Below, in pieces: positions 29,498-39,305 of a stretch of 64,000 nucleotides of DNA. The notes under the pieces were generated by a model, which saw nothing but the letters and a program-made list of their open reading frames with translations, was not told the DNA's origin and searched no databases. Source of the DNA: Cherax quadricarinatus (lineage: Eukaryota; Arthropoda; Malacostraca; Decapoda; Parastacidae). The position numbers were made by a program, and so were the translations under genes. The stretch is from NCBI RefSeq assembly GCF_038502225.1, contig NC_091369.1:13550469-13614468 (forward strand), read 5' to 3'. Numbering within the stretch: the first letter of the stretch is position 1; each line of letters begins with the position of its first letter.

Positions 29498-32438
29498 TCA
29501 AATCCAACCCCTCCCACTCATATACTTATCCAACCTAGATTTGAAACTACCCAAAGTCCCAGCCTCAATAACCCAACTAGGTAGACTGTTCCACTCATCA
29601 ACTACCCTATTTCCAAACCAATACTTTCCTATGTCCTTTCTAAATCTAAACTTATCTAATTTAAATCCATTACTGCGCGTTCTCTCTTGGAGAGACATCC
29701 TCAAGACCTTATTAATATCCTCTTTATTAATACCTATCTTCCACTTATACACTTCGATCAGGTCTCCCCTCATTCTTCGTCTAACAAGTGAATGTAACTT
29801 AAGAGTCTTCAATCTTTCTTCATAAGGAAGATTTCTGATGCTATGTATTAATTTAGTCATCCTACGCTGAATGTTTTCTAACGAATTTATGTCCATTTTG
29901 TAATACGGAGACCAGAACTGAGCTGCATAATCTAGGTGAGGCCTTACTAATGATGTATAAAGCTGCAGAATGACCTCTGGACTTCTGTTGCTTACACTTC
30001 TTGATATAAATCCCAGTAATCTATTTGCCTTATTACGTACGCTTAGGCATTGCTGTCTTGGTTTAAGGTTGCTGCTCACCATAACCCCCAAGTCCTTTTC
30101 GCAATCTGTATGGCTAAGTTCTACATCATTTAATTTATAAGTACTAGGGTTATGGGCACTCCCAAGCTTCAGAACCTTGCATTTATCTACATTGAACTGC
30201 ATCTGCCACTTTTCTGACCAAGAATAGAGTTTGTTTAAATCCTCCTGAAGTTCCCTAACATCTACGTTTGAATCAATTATCCTACCTATCTTTGTGTCAT
30301 CGGCGAATTTGCTCATATCACTAGTAATTCCCTCATCAAGATCATTGATATATATTATAAACAACAACGGGCCCAAGACTGATCCCTGTGGAACGCCACT
30401 TGTTACAGATCCCCACTCGGATTTAACCCCATTTATGGACACTCTCTGCTTCCTGTCAGTGAGCCATGACTCGATCCACGAGAGCACTTTTCCCCCAATG
30501 CCATGAGCTGCCACTTTCTTTAACAGTCTATGGTGCGGAACTCTATCAAAAGCCTTACTAAAATCTAAGTAAATAATATCAAATTCTTTATTGTGGTCAA
30601 CAGCCTCAAAAGCTTTACTGAAGAAAGTTAATAAATTAGTTAGACAAGACCGGCCTCTTGTGAATCCATGCTGAGTATCATTAATCAAGCTATGCTTATC
30701 GAGATGGCTTCTTATAATCTCAGCTATAATTGACTCTAGTAATTTGCCTACAATTGAGGTCAGGCTTATTGGGCGGTAAATTGACGGTAACGACTTGTCC
30801 CCTGTTTTAAAAATTGGAGTTACATTAGCCATCTTCCACATATCAGACACTACACCTGTTTGAAGAGATAAATTAAAAATATTAGTTAATGGTTCACAGA
30901 GTTCCATTTTGCATTCCTTAAGAACCCTTGAAAAAACCTCATCAGGACCCGGCGACTTATTTTGCTTCAGTCTGTCTATCTGCCTCACAACCATCTCAGT
31001 AGTGACTGTGATGTTACATAATTTATCTTCTTCTAGCCCACTGTAAAAATTAATTACTGGAATATTGTTAGTGTCTTCCTGTGTAAAAACTGAGAGAAAA
31101 TAATTATTTAAAATCAAGCACATTTCATTCTCATTGTCAGTAAGGTGCCCATAGTTATTTTTAAGGGGACCTATCTTATCTCTAACTTTTGTTCTATAGA
31201 CCTGGAAAAAACTTTTTGGGTTAGTTTTAGAATCCCTAGCAACTTTAATTTCATAGTCCCTTTTAGCTTTTCTTATCCCCTTTTTAATGTCCCTCTTAAT
31301 GTCAATATACTGATTCATAAGATGACCCTCACCTCTTTTGATACGCCTATAAATTCCTTTCTTATGCCCTAGTAGATATTTGAGCCTATTATTCATCCAT
31401 TTTGGGTCATTTCTATTTGATCTAATTTCTTTATATGGGATAAACGCTCTTTGAGCAGCATGTATAGTGTTCAGAAAACTGTCATATTGATAGCTCTCTT
31501 CGTTACCCCAGTCAACAGATGATAAGTGTTCTCTAAGCCCATCGTAATCTGCTAAGCGAAAATCTGGGACTGTTACTGAGTTATCGCTACTATCGTACTT
31601 CCATTCAATGCTAAATGTAATTGATTTGTGGTCGCTATCACCCAGTTCCTCTGAAATTTCTAAATTATTAACAAGGGATTCATTGTTTGCCATAACTAAG
31701 TCAAGCAGGTTATTTCCCCTTGTAGGTTCTGTCACAAACTGCTTCAAAAAACAATCCTGAAATACTTCTAAGAAGTCGTATGATTCTAAATTCCCAGTCA
31801 AGAAATTCCAATCAACATGACTAAAGTTAAAGTCTCCTAGAATTACTACATTATCGTGCCTTGTGGCCTTAACAATTTCCTCCCATAGTAGTTTCCCTTG
31901 GTCCCTATCTAAGTTTGGGGGACGGTATATCACTCCTAAAATCAGTTTTTCATGCCCCTCTGAAAATTCTATCCAAACAGACTCTGTATGTGTTACTTCA
32001 GATTTAATACCCGTTTTTATGCAACAGTTCAAGCGATCTCGGACATACAATGCCACCCCACCCCCCCCTCCCAATACTTCTATCTTCTTGGAACAATTTA
32101 AAACCCTGAATATGACATTCCGCAGGCAAGTCCCGACTTTTTGAATTAAACCACGTCTCAGTTAAGGCAAATACATCAATGTTACCTACACTAGCAACTA
32201 ATCTCAACTCGTCCATCTTATTCCTAGCACTACGGCAATTAGCATAATAAACATTGAAAGACTCTCCTTTCTCTTTACCCTTCCTGCTCATTTCTATTTT
32301 TCTACTAAACCTATTACTGTCCTTATCACCCAAGGTCCCTGGCTTTTCAATATCTATCTTGTTCTTATTATTACTAGTTCCCCTAAAACTCGTAATATTA
32401 CTACACTGGGACTTCACTGTTTTCCTGCCAAAACCCAT
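29498..32438 (-). pseudogene. CR1-like ORF2: APE endonuclease and reverse transcriptase, one frameshift
   Basis: N-terminal part (32438 to ~32060) holds the start of an AP-type endonuclease: VYYANCRSARNKMDEL and ALTETWF. After the frameshift (run of C at ~32060) the endonuclease goes on with VALYVRDRL, GVIYRPPN, GDFNFSHVDW and GDSDHKS. The polymerase follows: NKSPGPDEV, YRPISLTSIVGKLLE, IYLDFSKAFDRVPH, SGVPQGSVLGPLLF, and KFADDTKIG with the catalytic Asp codons at 30296-30301. The C-terminus ends NRVVDEWNSLP and FKSRLDKYM. The long open part is 858 codons. The frameshift is the one visible defect, so this copy is fairly young. Confidence 0.9.
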
Positions 32439-32452
32439 ACCACTAACTATTC

Positions 32453-32609
32453 CTAGTTTAAAGTCCTAACTGCTCCCTCCAATGCAGTTGCCAGTGCTCC
32501 CACCCCACACCTAGATAAGTGAACCCCATCCCTGGCATACATGTCACTTCCGCCATAGAAGAGGTCCCAGTTGTCAATGAATGTACTCTTAAGTGCACAG
32601 CATTGCGCA
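32453..32609 (-). pseudogene. CR1-like ORF1 C-terminus, SGNH-esterase type
   Basis: Too short for simple gene finding. The minus strand encodes FIDNWDLFYGG, then YARDGVHLSRCG and ends ALEGAVRTLN before TAG at 32453. A Phe-Ile-Asp-Asn-Trp stretch followed by Asp-Gly-x-His-Leu-Ser is the end block of SGNH/GDSL hydrolases, whose catalytic Asp and His lie in DxxH. CR1 ORF1 proteins are known to carry an esterase domain. It ends ~15 nt ahead of the ORF2 start, so the two reading frames are adjacent. The rest of ORF1 is lost. Confidence 0.72.
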
Positions 32610-32894
32610 TACAAACACACTAATTATTTCACAAGGTAATTCTCAATGGGAAGGAGGAGAGATGGGGGGGGGGGAGAATATAGCCCAGCATACACACTAA
32701 CGTGATCATTTGTGTTGTGATGAGTGAGTCATTCACTCCCTTCACGAGTAATTGTTTTATGTATATTTGTGAGTGTAAAGATGAGTGAGGATGTCTGAGT
32801 GAGTGTGGCAGCCATAGCACCTGACCTGGCTTTGTGGTCACGCGTCTCTTAGTCGCTATTCCCTATTCTCTCTCTCTCTCATTCCTAATATATA
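32610..32894. other. Unassigned DNA
   Basis: Contains a G9 run at 32665 and a CTCTCT tract before the MITE. No gene. Confidence 0.5.
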
Positions 32895-33281
32895 TGTCGT
32901 GCCGAATAGGTAAAACTGGTCAATTAGCAAGAACTCATTTAAAATTAAGTCCTTTCTAAAATTTTCTCTTATACGTTTAAAGATATATTTTTTTCATTAA
33001 TGTTAATGCAAAAAAATTTAATTTTGCACCAAAAGAATCTTAGAAAACTTACCTAACCTTATTATAACAAGAACAATTTATTTTAGCCTAACCCAACTAA
33101 ACATATTTTAGATTTGTTTACAGTAATTTAATACTAAACAAACACAGTGAAATATATTTTTTTTCGTTAAGTTCAGAATGATTTGGGCGAAATTATTGCA
33201 TATACAAATTTTCGCTTGTCTTATATGGCAAGATGAGCGTTGCTATTTAAGCCAAGATCGCAAGTTCTGCCTGTTCGGCAC

Positions 33282-33285
<4 letters not shown>
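32895..33285. mobile_element. MITE, copy 2 (reverse orientation)
   Basis: TGTCGTGCCGAATAGG at the left, CCTGTTCGGCACGACA at the right; body is the complement of copy 1. TA dinucleotides at the left and an AC tract at the right. Confidence 0.88.

Positions 33286-33320
<35 letters not shown>
33283..33320. repeat. (AC)n tract at the 5' junction of a LINE
   Basis: About 18 AC units between the MITE end and the 5' truncation point of D-LINE copy 1. Confidence 0.97.
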
Positions 33321-33323
<3 letters not shown>

Positions 33324-34718
33324 TGTAGTCACAATCTTTAAAAAAGGAGACAGACATGAAGCATTAAACTACAGACCAGTGTCACTGACATGTATAGTAT
33401 GCAAAGTCATGGAGAAGATTGTCAGGAGAAGAGTGGTGGAACACCTAGAAAGGAATGATCTCATCAACAGCACCCAACATGGTTTCAGGGACGGGAAATC
33501 CTGTGTCACAAACCTACTGGAGTTCTATGACAAGGTGACAGCAGTAAGACAAGAGAGAGAGTGGTGGGTGGATTGCATTTTCTTGGACTGCAAGAAGGCG
33601 TTTGACACAGTACCACACAAGAGATTAGTGCAAAAACTGGAGGACCAAGCAGGGATAACAGGGAAGGCACTACAATGGATCAGGGAATATTTGTCAGGAA
33701 GACAGCAGCGAGTAATGGTACGTGGCGAGGTGTCAGAGTGGGCACCTGTGACCAGCGGGGTCCCACAGGGGTCAGTCCTAGGACCAGTGCTGTTTCTGGT
33801 ATTTGTGAACGACATGACAGAAGGAATAAACTCTGAGGTGTCACTGTTTGCAGATGACGTGAAGTTGATGAGAAGAATTCATTCGATCGAAGACCAGGCA
33901 GAACTACAAAGTTATCTGTACAGGCTGCAGACCTGGTCCAGCAATTGGCTCCTGGAGTTCAATCCCACCAAGTGCATAGTCATGAAGATTGGGGAAGGGC
34001 AAAGAAGACCGCAGACGGAGTACAGTCTAGGAGGCCAGAGACTACAAACCTCACTCAAGGAAAAAGATCTTGGGGTGAGTATAACACCAGGCACATCTCC
34101 TGAAGCGCACATCAACCAAATAACTGCTGCAGCATATGGGCGCCTGGCAAACCTCAGAACAGCATTCCGACATCTTAATAAGGAATCGTTCAGGACCCTG
34201 TACACCGTTAGGCCCATATTGGAATATGCGGCACCAGTTTGGAACCCACACCTAGCCAAGCATGTAAAGAAACTAGAGAAAGTGCAAAGGTTTGCCACAA
34301 GAATAGTCCCAGAGCTAAGAGGTATGTCCTACAAGGAGAGGTTAAGGGAAATCAACCTGACGACACTGGAGGACAGGAGAGATAGAGGGGACATGATAAC
34401 GACATACAAAATACTGAGAGGAATTGACAAGGTGGACAAAGACAGGATGTTCCAGAGATTGGACACAGTAACAAGGGGACACAGTTGGAAGCTGAAGACA
34501 CAGATGAATCACAGGGATGTTAGGAAGTATTTCTTCAGCCACAGAGTAGTCAGGAAGTGGAATAGTTTGGGAAGAGATGTAGTGGAGGCAGGATCCATAC
34601 ATAGCTTTAAGCAGAGGTACGATAAAGCTCATGGTTCAGGGAGAGTGACCTAGTGGCGACCAGTAAAGAGGCGGGGCCAGGAGCTTGGACTCGACCCCTG
34701 CAACCTCAACTAGGTGAG
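33321..34718 (+). mobile_element. D-LINE copy 1 (CR1/L2 group), AC-bounded
   Basis: Starts in the reverse transcriptase at an AC tract and ends AACTAGGTGAGTAC, running into (AC)n then (TA)n. The 3' untranslated region is only ~65 bp (AGAGGCGGGGCCAGGAGCTTG). Both ends abut AC, the pattern expected if the element targets AC microsatellites. Confidence 0.9.
33323..34653 (+). pseudogene. D-LINE reverse transcriptase, open but 5'-truncated
   Basis: Shows TIFKKGDRHEALNYRPVSLT, CIFLDCKKAFDTVPHKRL, TSGVPQGSVLGPVLFLVFVN, SLFADDVKLM and C-terminal PILEYAAPVWNPHL, KYFFSHRVVRKWNSL and [11 protein letters not shown]. The frame stays open to TAG at 34651. Two residues seen in the other copies (YV before RPIL) are deleted near 34207. 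Endonuclease, linker and the first reverse transcriptase block are missing. The preceding open codons are read-through of MITE and AC sequence. Confidence 0.88.
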
Positions 34719-34719
34719 T

Positions 34720-34810
<91 letters not shown>

Positions 34811-34830
34811 TATATATATATATATATACT
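34719..34830. repeat. AC tract followed by TA tract
   Basis: Eight AC units then about 48 TA units with one GATA. It links the D-LINE 3' end to a reversed SINE tail. Confidence 0.96.
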
Positions 34831-34836
34831 CTTTCA

Positions 34837-35030
34837 TCAAAGCGGCCGTCTCCCACCGAGGCAGGGTGACCTAAAAATGAAAGCTTTTCTTTACATATAT
34901 AGTAATTAATACAGGAGAAAAGGTTACTAGCGGCTTGCTCGAGGCATTTTAGTCACATTTAACAACACTGATGGCTTACGGAGGAAGGATTCTTTTCCAC
35001 TTCCCCATGGAGATGACGGGAAATAAATAA
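34837..35030 (-). mobile_element. SINE with RTE-like tail, copy 3
   Basis: Reverse strand: GGAAGTGGAAAAGAATCCTT, CCTCCGTAAGCCATCAGTG, ACTAAAATGCCTCGAGCAAG, then GGTCACCCTGCCTCGGTGGG and GACGGCCG. The tail end faces the TA tract. Confidence 0.78.
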
Positions 35031-35441
35031 CAACAAAACCTATTAAGAAAATAGAATAAATTGAAAAAGTTTGTGTTTTACTAGTTTAGTCAATTCAAAT
35101 TATTTCAGTAAACTGCAAATGATCGATATTGCTTTTTATTTAATATTTTTTTACCATTTTGAAGCGAGTTCAAATAACATTTTTTCACCTATTTTTTTTT
35201 CTGTCTACTCGTATCTCTGTTAAAGTGGATTATGCCTTTTAAGTACCAGATGGGATCCAGTACATGAAGCTGTGTATGGCTTCCATTCCCAGGTTTACAC
35301 GGCTCTATTACACATAGAGAGGCACAAATGCAGTATAATCTGATCCTTTATTCACAAAGTCAATAATGGAGTGCACTATACTGCATTTGTGTTTTGTTTT
35401 CCATTGTGTCGGTATTTTATACAATTTCAGTCCACTGTTAT
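35031..35441. other. Unassigned A/T-rich DNA
   Basis: Short blocks (CACAAATGCAGTATA and its complement near 35325 and 35380) form a small inverted pair. No gene. Confidence 0.5.
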
Positions 35442-35588
35442 ATATAAGAAAAAAATACCACAGTGAAAATAAAAATAAAATCTGAGTGCTTTCACATGCT
35501 GACACATATATCCTCTAAAGATGTGTTTAAGTACACGAAATCGCTCAGATTTTATTTCCAATTTTCACTGTGGTATTTTTTTCATATT
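35442..35588. repeat. Foldback element of a second family
   Basis: Arms AAAAAAATACCACAGTGAAA and its complement near 35564-35583, with ATCTGAGTGCTTTCA against CGAAATCGCTCAGAT inside. The loop is ~45 nt and the arms have diverged. The layout and the tail TTGCAATCGCACATTTTATT recall the 12.1 kb foldback but the sequence differs. Confidence 0.72.
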
Positions 35589-35969
35589 TGCAATCGCACA
35601 TTTTATTGTGATTTCTTCCATGTCATATAATAGACACTTGTACGTGTCTATTATTGTAGAATGTTTTGGGAACCAGCCTGGCATAAAAACCTACTGTAAA
35701 TACCTTTTATTATGCCACATTGGATCCAACACCTCCTTTTATAATCCATTCTCATCCATTATCATTTTCAATCCATTTATTCATTCCTCAATCTTCTTTT
35801 CCCACCACTCGCCCTATTTAACTCATCTTTTAGTCTTTCCAACTCACTTTTAAGTATAGGTATTCACTCGTTGCTTGGGTCGTCCTCTGTTCTTAATGGA
35901 TTATTGAATTTCTTCCATTTCCCAGTTAATTTGTCTTTCTAAGCCTCTTATATGATACAGTCACCAATA
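35589..35969. other. Unassigned DNA
   Basis: A/T- and pyrimidine-rich. No gene recognised. Confidence 0.5.
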
Positions 35970-36048
35970 TCATAAGAACATAAGAATGTAGGAACACTGC
36001 AGAAGGCCTACTGGCCCATACGAGGCAGGTCCTTATCAAAACGACATC
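35970..36048 (-). mobile_element. CR1-like LINE 3'-end fragment
   Basis: CATAAGAACATAAGAATGTAG, then GGAACACTGCAGAAGGCC and TACTGGCCCATACGAGGCAG. Only ~80 bp of the 3' end with the octamer-type terminal repeat. Confidence 0.8.
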
Positions 36049-36054
36049 TTGTAA

Positions 36055-36165
36055 TAAAGTTGGTAGAATTACCGACAATATGTAAAGTAAAAGGACACAA
36101 GTGCAACTAATGTGACATTTATTGTGGCAACGTTTCGCTCTCCAGGGCTGAACATATGGGGAAGA
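36055..36165 (-). repeat. Family C repeat with intact core
   Basis: TAGAATTACCGACAATATG, GACACAAGTGCAACTAATG, TGACATTTATTGTGGCAACG, TTTCGCTCTCCAGGGCTGAA. On the minus strand the core reads GGAGAGC then GAAACG then TTGCCACAATAAA. Confidence 0.75.
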
Positions 36166-36204
36166 TATTGACAATTAGATTACACACATCTGTATGATGG
36201 AATT

Positions 36205-36330
36205 TTAGGTAAGGTTCGTCAGGAAACAGGACAAGCGTTTCCAGACACTGGTCTTAGATGACCCGCCATTGGAGCTTTTGGTCATCTGGCCGAGGCCTTC
36301 CACTGGCTTACCTCTCCACCCCTTTTAATA
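36205..36330 (+). repeat. Family E repeat (TCAGGAAACAGGACAAG), copy 1
   Basis: Shares CAGGAAACAGGACAAG, a TTAGAT/CATATGAC-type hairpin region and ACC-TAAG blocks with the complement of ~49960-50055. I cannot name it. Confidence 0.6.
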
Positions 36331-36418
36331 ATCCGTTTTTTTATATGACGGAAGGTGCACTCTGTCTATACCAGAACAACAGTGGCACTTCATAACTGAC
36401 CACTAACCATGTGTGTGT

Positions 36419-36685
36419 GTACTCACCTATTTGTACTCACCTAACTGTGGTTGCATGGGTCGATTCATAGCTCCTGGCCCCGCCTCATCACTGGTCGCTA
36501 CTAGATCCACTCTCTCCCTACTCCACAAGCTTTATTGTACCTCTTCTTAAAGCTATGTATGGATCCTGCCTCCACTACATCACTCTCCAGACTGTTCCAT
36601 ATCTTGAGAACTCTGTGACTGAAGAAATACTTCCTAACATCCCAGTGGCTCATCTGAGTTTTCAACTTCAAGTTGTGACCCCTTG
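36419..36685 (-). mobile_element. D-LINE 3' stub, GT-bounded on both sides
   Basis: Starts GTACTCACCTATTTGTACTC after a GT run (36410-36420) and stops at TGTGACCCCTTGTGTGTG, where another GT run starts. It covers only the 3' untranslated region and about the last 55 codons. It is a separate insertion from the next copy because both have their own 3' terminus. Confidence 0.88.
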
Positions 36686-36717
36686 TGTGTGTGAGTGTGT
36701 GTGTGTGAGTGTGTGTG

Positions 36718-38547
36718 TACTCACCTAGTTGTACTCACCTAGTTGAGGTTGCGGGGGTCGAGTCCGAGCTCCTGGCCCCGCCTCTTCACTGATCGCTACT
36801 AGGTCACTCTCCCTGAGCCGTGAGCTTTATCATACCTCTGCTTAAAGCTATGTATGGATCCTGCCTCCACTACATCGCTTCCCAAACTATTCCACTTACT
36901 GACTACTCTGTGGCTGAAGAAATACTTCCTAACATCCCTGTGATTCATCTGTGTCTTCAGCTTCCAACTGTGTCCCCTTGTTACTGTGTCCAATCTCTGG
37001 AACATCCTGTCTTTGTCCACCTTGTCAATTCCTCTCAGTATTTTGTATGTCGTTATCATGTCCACCCTATCTCTCCTGTCCTCCAGTGTCGTCAGGTTGA
37101 TTTCCCTTAACCTCTCCTCGTAGGACATACCTCTTAGCTCTGGGACTAGTCTTGTTGCAAACCTTTGCACTTTCTCTAGTTTCTTCACGTGCTTGGCTAG
37201 GTGTGGGTTCCAAACTGGTGCCGCATACTCAAATATGGGCCTAACATACACGGTGTACAGGGTCCTGAATGATTCTTTATTAAGATGTCGGAATGCTGTT
37301 CTGAGGTTTGCTAGGCGCCCATATGCTGCAGCAGTTATTTGGTTGATGTGCGCTTCAGGAGATGTGCCTGGTGTTATACTCACCCCAAGATCTTTTTCCT
37401 TGAGTGAGGTTTGTAGTCTCTGACCCCCTAGACTGTACTCCGTCTGCGGCCTTCTTTGCCCTTCCCCAATCTTCATGACTTTGCACTTGGTGGGATTGAA
37501 CTCCAGGAGCCAATTGCTGGACCAGGTCTGCAGCCTGTCCAGATCCCTTTGTAGTTCTGCCTGGTCTTCGATCGAGTGAATTCTTCTCATCAACTTCACG
37601 TCATCTGCAAACAGGGACACCTCAGAGTCTATTCCTTCCGTCATGTCGTTCACAAATACCAGAAACAGCACTGGTCCTAGGACTGACCCCTGCGAGACCC
37701 CGCTGGTCACAGGTGCCCACTCTGACACCTCGCCACGTACCATGACTCGCTGCTGTCTTCCTGACAAGTATTCCCTGATCCATTGTAGTGCCTTCCCTGT
37801 TATCCCTGCTTGGTCCTCCAGTTTTTGCACCAATCTCTTGTGTGGAACTGTGTCAAACGCCTTCTTGCAGTCCAAGAAAATGCAATCCACCCACCCCTCT
37901 CTCTTGTCTTACTGCTGTCACCATGTCATAGAACTCCAGTAGGTTTGTGACACAGGATTTCCCGTCCCTGAAACCATGTTGGCTGCTGTTGATGAGATCA
38001 TTCCTTTCTAGGTGTTCCACCACTCTTCTCCTGATAATCTTCTCCATGATTTTGCATACTATACATGTCAGTGACACTGGTCTGTAGTTTAATGCTTCAT
38101 GTCTGTCTCCTTTTTTAAAGATTGGGACTACATTTGCTGTCTTCCATGCCTCAGGCAATCTCCCTGTTTCGATAGATGTATTGAATATTGTTGTTAGGGG
38201 TACACATAGCGCCTCTGCTCCCTCTCTCAATACCCATGGGGAGATGTTATCTGGCCCCATTGCCTTGGAGGTATCTAGCTCACTCAGAAGCCTCTTCACT
38301 TCTTCCTCGGTTGTGTGCACTGTGTCCAGCACTTGGTGGTGTGCCCCACCTCTCCGTCTTTCTGGAGTCCCTTCTGTCTCCTCTGTGAACACTTCTTTGA
38401 ATCTCTTGTTGAGTTCTTCACATACTTCACGGTCATTTCTTATTGTCTCTCCTCCTTCCTTCCTTAGCCTGATTACCTGGTCCTTGACTGTTGTTTTCCT
38501 CCTGATGTGGCTGTACAACAGTTTCGGGTCAGATTTGGCTTTCGCTG

Positions 38548-38549
<2 letters not shown>
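36718..38549 (-). mobile_element. D-LINE copy 2, GT-bounded
   Basis: 3' end at 36718 with a doubled ACTCACCTAGTTGT terminal unit and GT to its left. 5' truncation in the linker at 38549 against a 60-bp GT tract. Contains ORF2 linker and whole reverse transcriptase. Confidence 0.9.
36799..38549 (-). pseudogene. D-LINE copy 2 reverse transcriptase, one frameshift
   Basis: From the 5' side: SDPKLLYSHIRRKTTVKDQ (linker), MGPDNISPWVLREGAE, NVVPIFKKGDRHEALNYRP, then a frameshift near 37853-37900 in the AVRQER region, then CIFLDCKKAFDTVPHKRL, SGVSQGSVLGPVLF (Pro to Ser in motif B), SLFADDVKLM and the usual C-terminus to TAG at 36799. The frameshift sits just before catalytic motif A, so no full polymerase can be made. 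Confidence 0.88.
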
Positions 38550-38616
<67 letters not shown>

Positions 38617-38620
38617 CGCG
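38549..38620. repeat. (GT)n tract
   Basis: About 31 GT units, then a GTGCGTGCGCGCACG end. It marks the 5' junction of D-LINE copy 2. Confidence 0.97.
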
Positions 38621-38769
38621 CACGTACTTGGTGCTACAGGGTAGTTCATATTGAATTTTGGACGTCATATTATTGAGTTTAGAGAGGCAATATGGCACTC
38701 AAAATGCAATAAACGTGAGTTATTTTTTCCGGGGGGCAAAGATTTTTGTTTTCTAAAGTGCTTCTCATT

Positions 38770-38945
38770 ACTTATTATTATTATTATTATTATTACTTTC
38801 TGTACTACTATTTGTACTCTATTACTACTATTGCTACAACTATTTCTTCTATAGTACACTACTACTATTACAGCAACAAATGCTACTGCTATTACAACAG
38901 CAACTACTACTACTATTGCAACAACTACTACTACTATTACAACCT
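38770..38945. repeat. ATT/ACT/ACA trinucleotide-rich tract
   Basis: (ATT)n then mixed ACT, ACA and GCT triplets. It runs into the 3' break of the next LINE fragment. Confidence 0.92.
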
Positions 38946-39211
38946 CCTTCTCGGTTGTGTGTATTGTGTTCAGCACTTGATGGTGTACCCAACCATACCG
39001 AATTTCTGGAGTCCCTTCTGTTTCCACTGAAAATACTTCTTTAAATCTCCTGTGAGCTCCTCACATACTTTGTGATCGTTTCTTGTGGTCTTCCCTCCTT
39101 CCTCCCTCAGCCTGATTACCTGGTCTTTGACTATTGTTTTCCTCCTGTTGTGGCTGTACAACAGTTTCGGGTCAGACTTATCTTTCGATGGTATGTCGTT
39201 TTCGTATTGCC
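38941..39211 (-). mobile_element. D-LINE linker fragment (copy 3)
   Basis: Minus strand encodes KSDPKLLYSHNRRKT, VKDQVIRLREEGG and THTTEKEV-like sequence, the linker before the polymerase. The 5' side meets a GT tract (39212-39238). The 3' side is lost in the trinucleotide tract, so it lacks its own 3' terminus. Confidence 0.82.
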
Positions 39212-39305
39212 GTGTGTGTGTGTGTGTGTGTGAGTGTGTACTCACCTATTTGTGGTTGCAGGGGTCGAGTCATAGCTCCTGGCCCCGCCTCTTCACTGAT
39301 TGCTA

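Larger units (their letters stand above)
29339..32609 (-). mobile_element. CR1-like LINE, nearly complete ORF2
   Basis: 3' end at 29339 reads, on the minus strand, TTCTTATG repeated, the 8-bp terminal repeat type known for CR1 elements. The 3' untranslated region (29339-29497) carries GGCCTGCTGGCCCAT... then ORF2, then the last ~50 codons of ORF1. It is 5'-truncated at about 32609. The only clear break in ORF2 is one frameshift in a C-run near 32055-32070. Confidence 0.9.
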
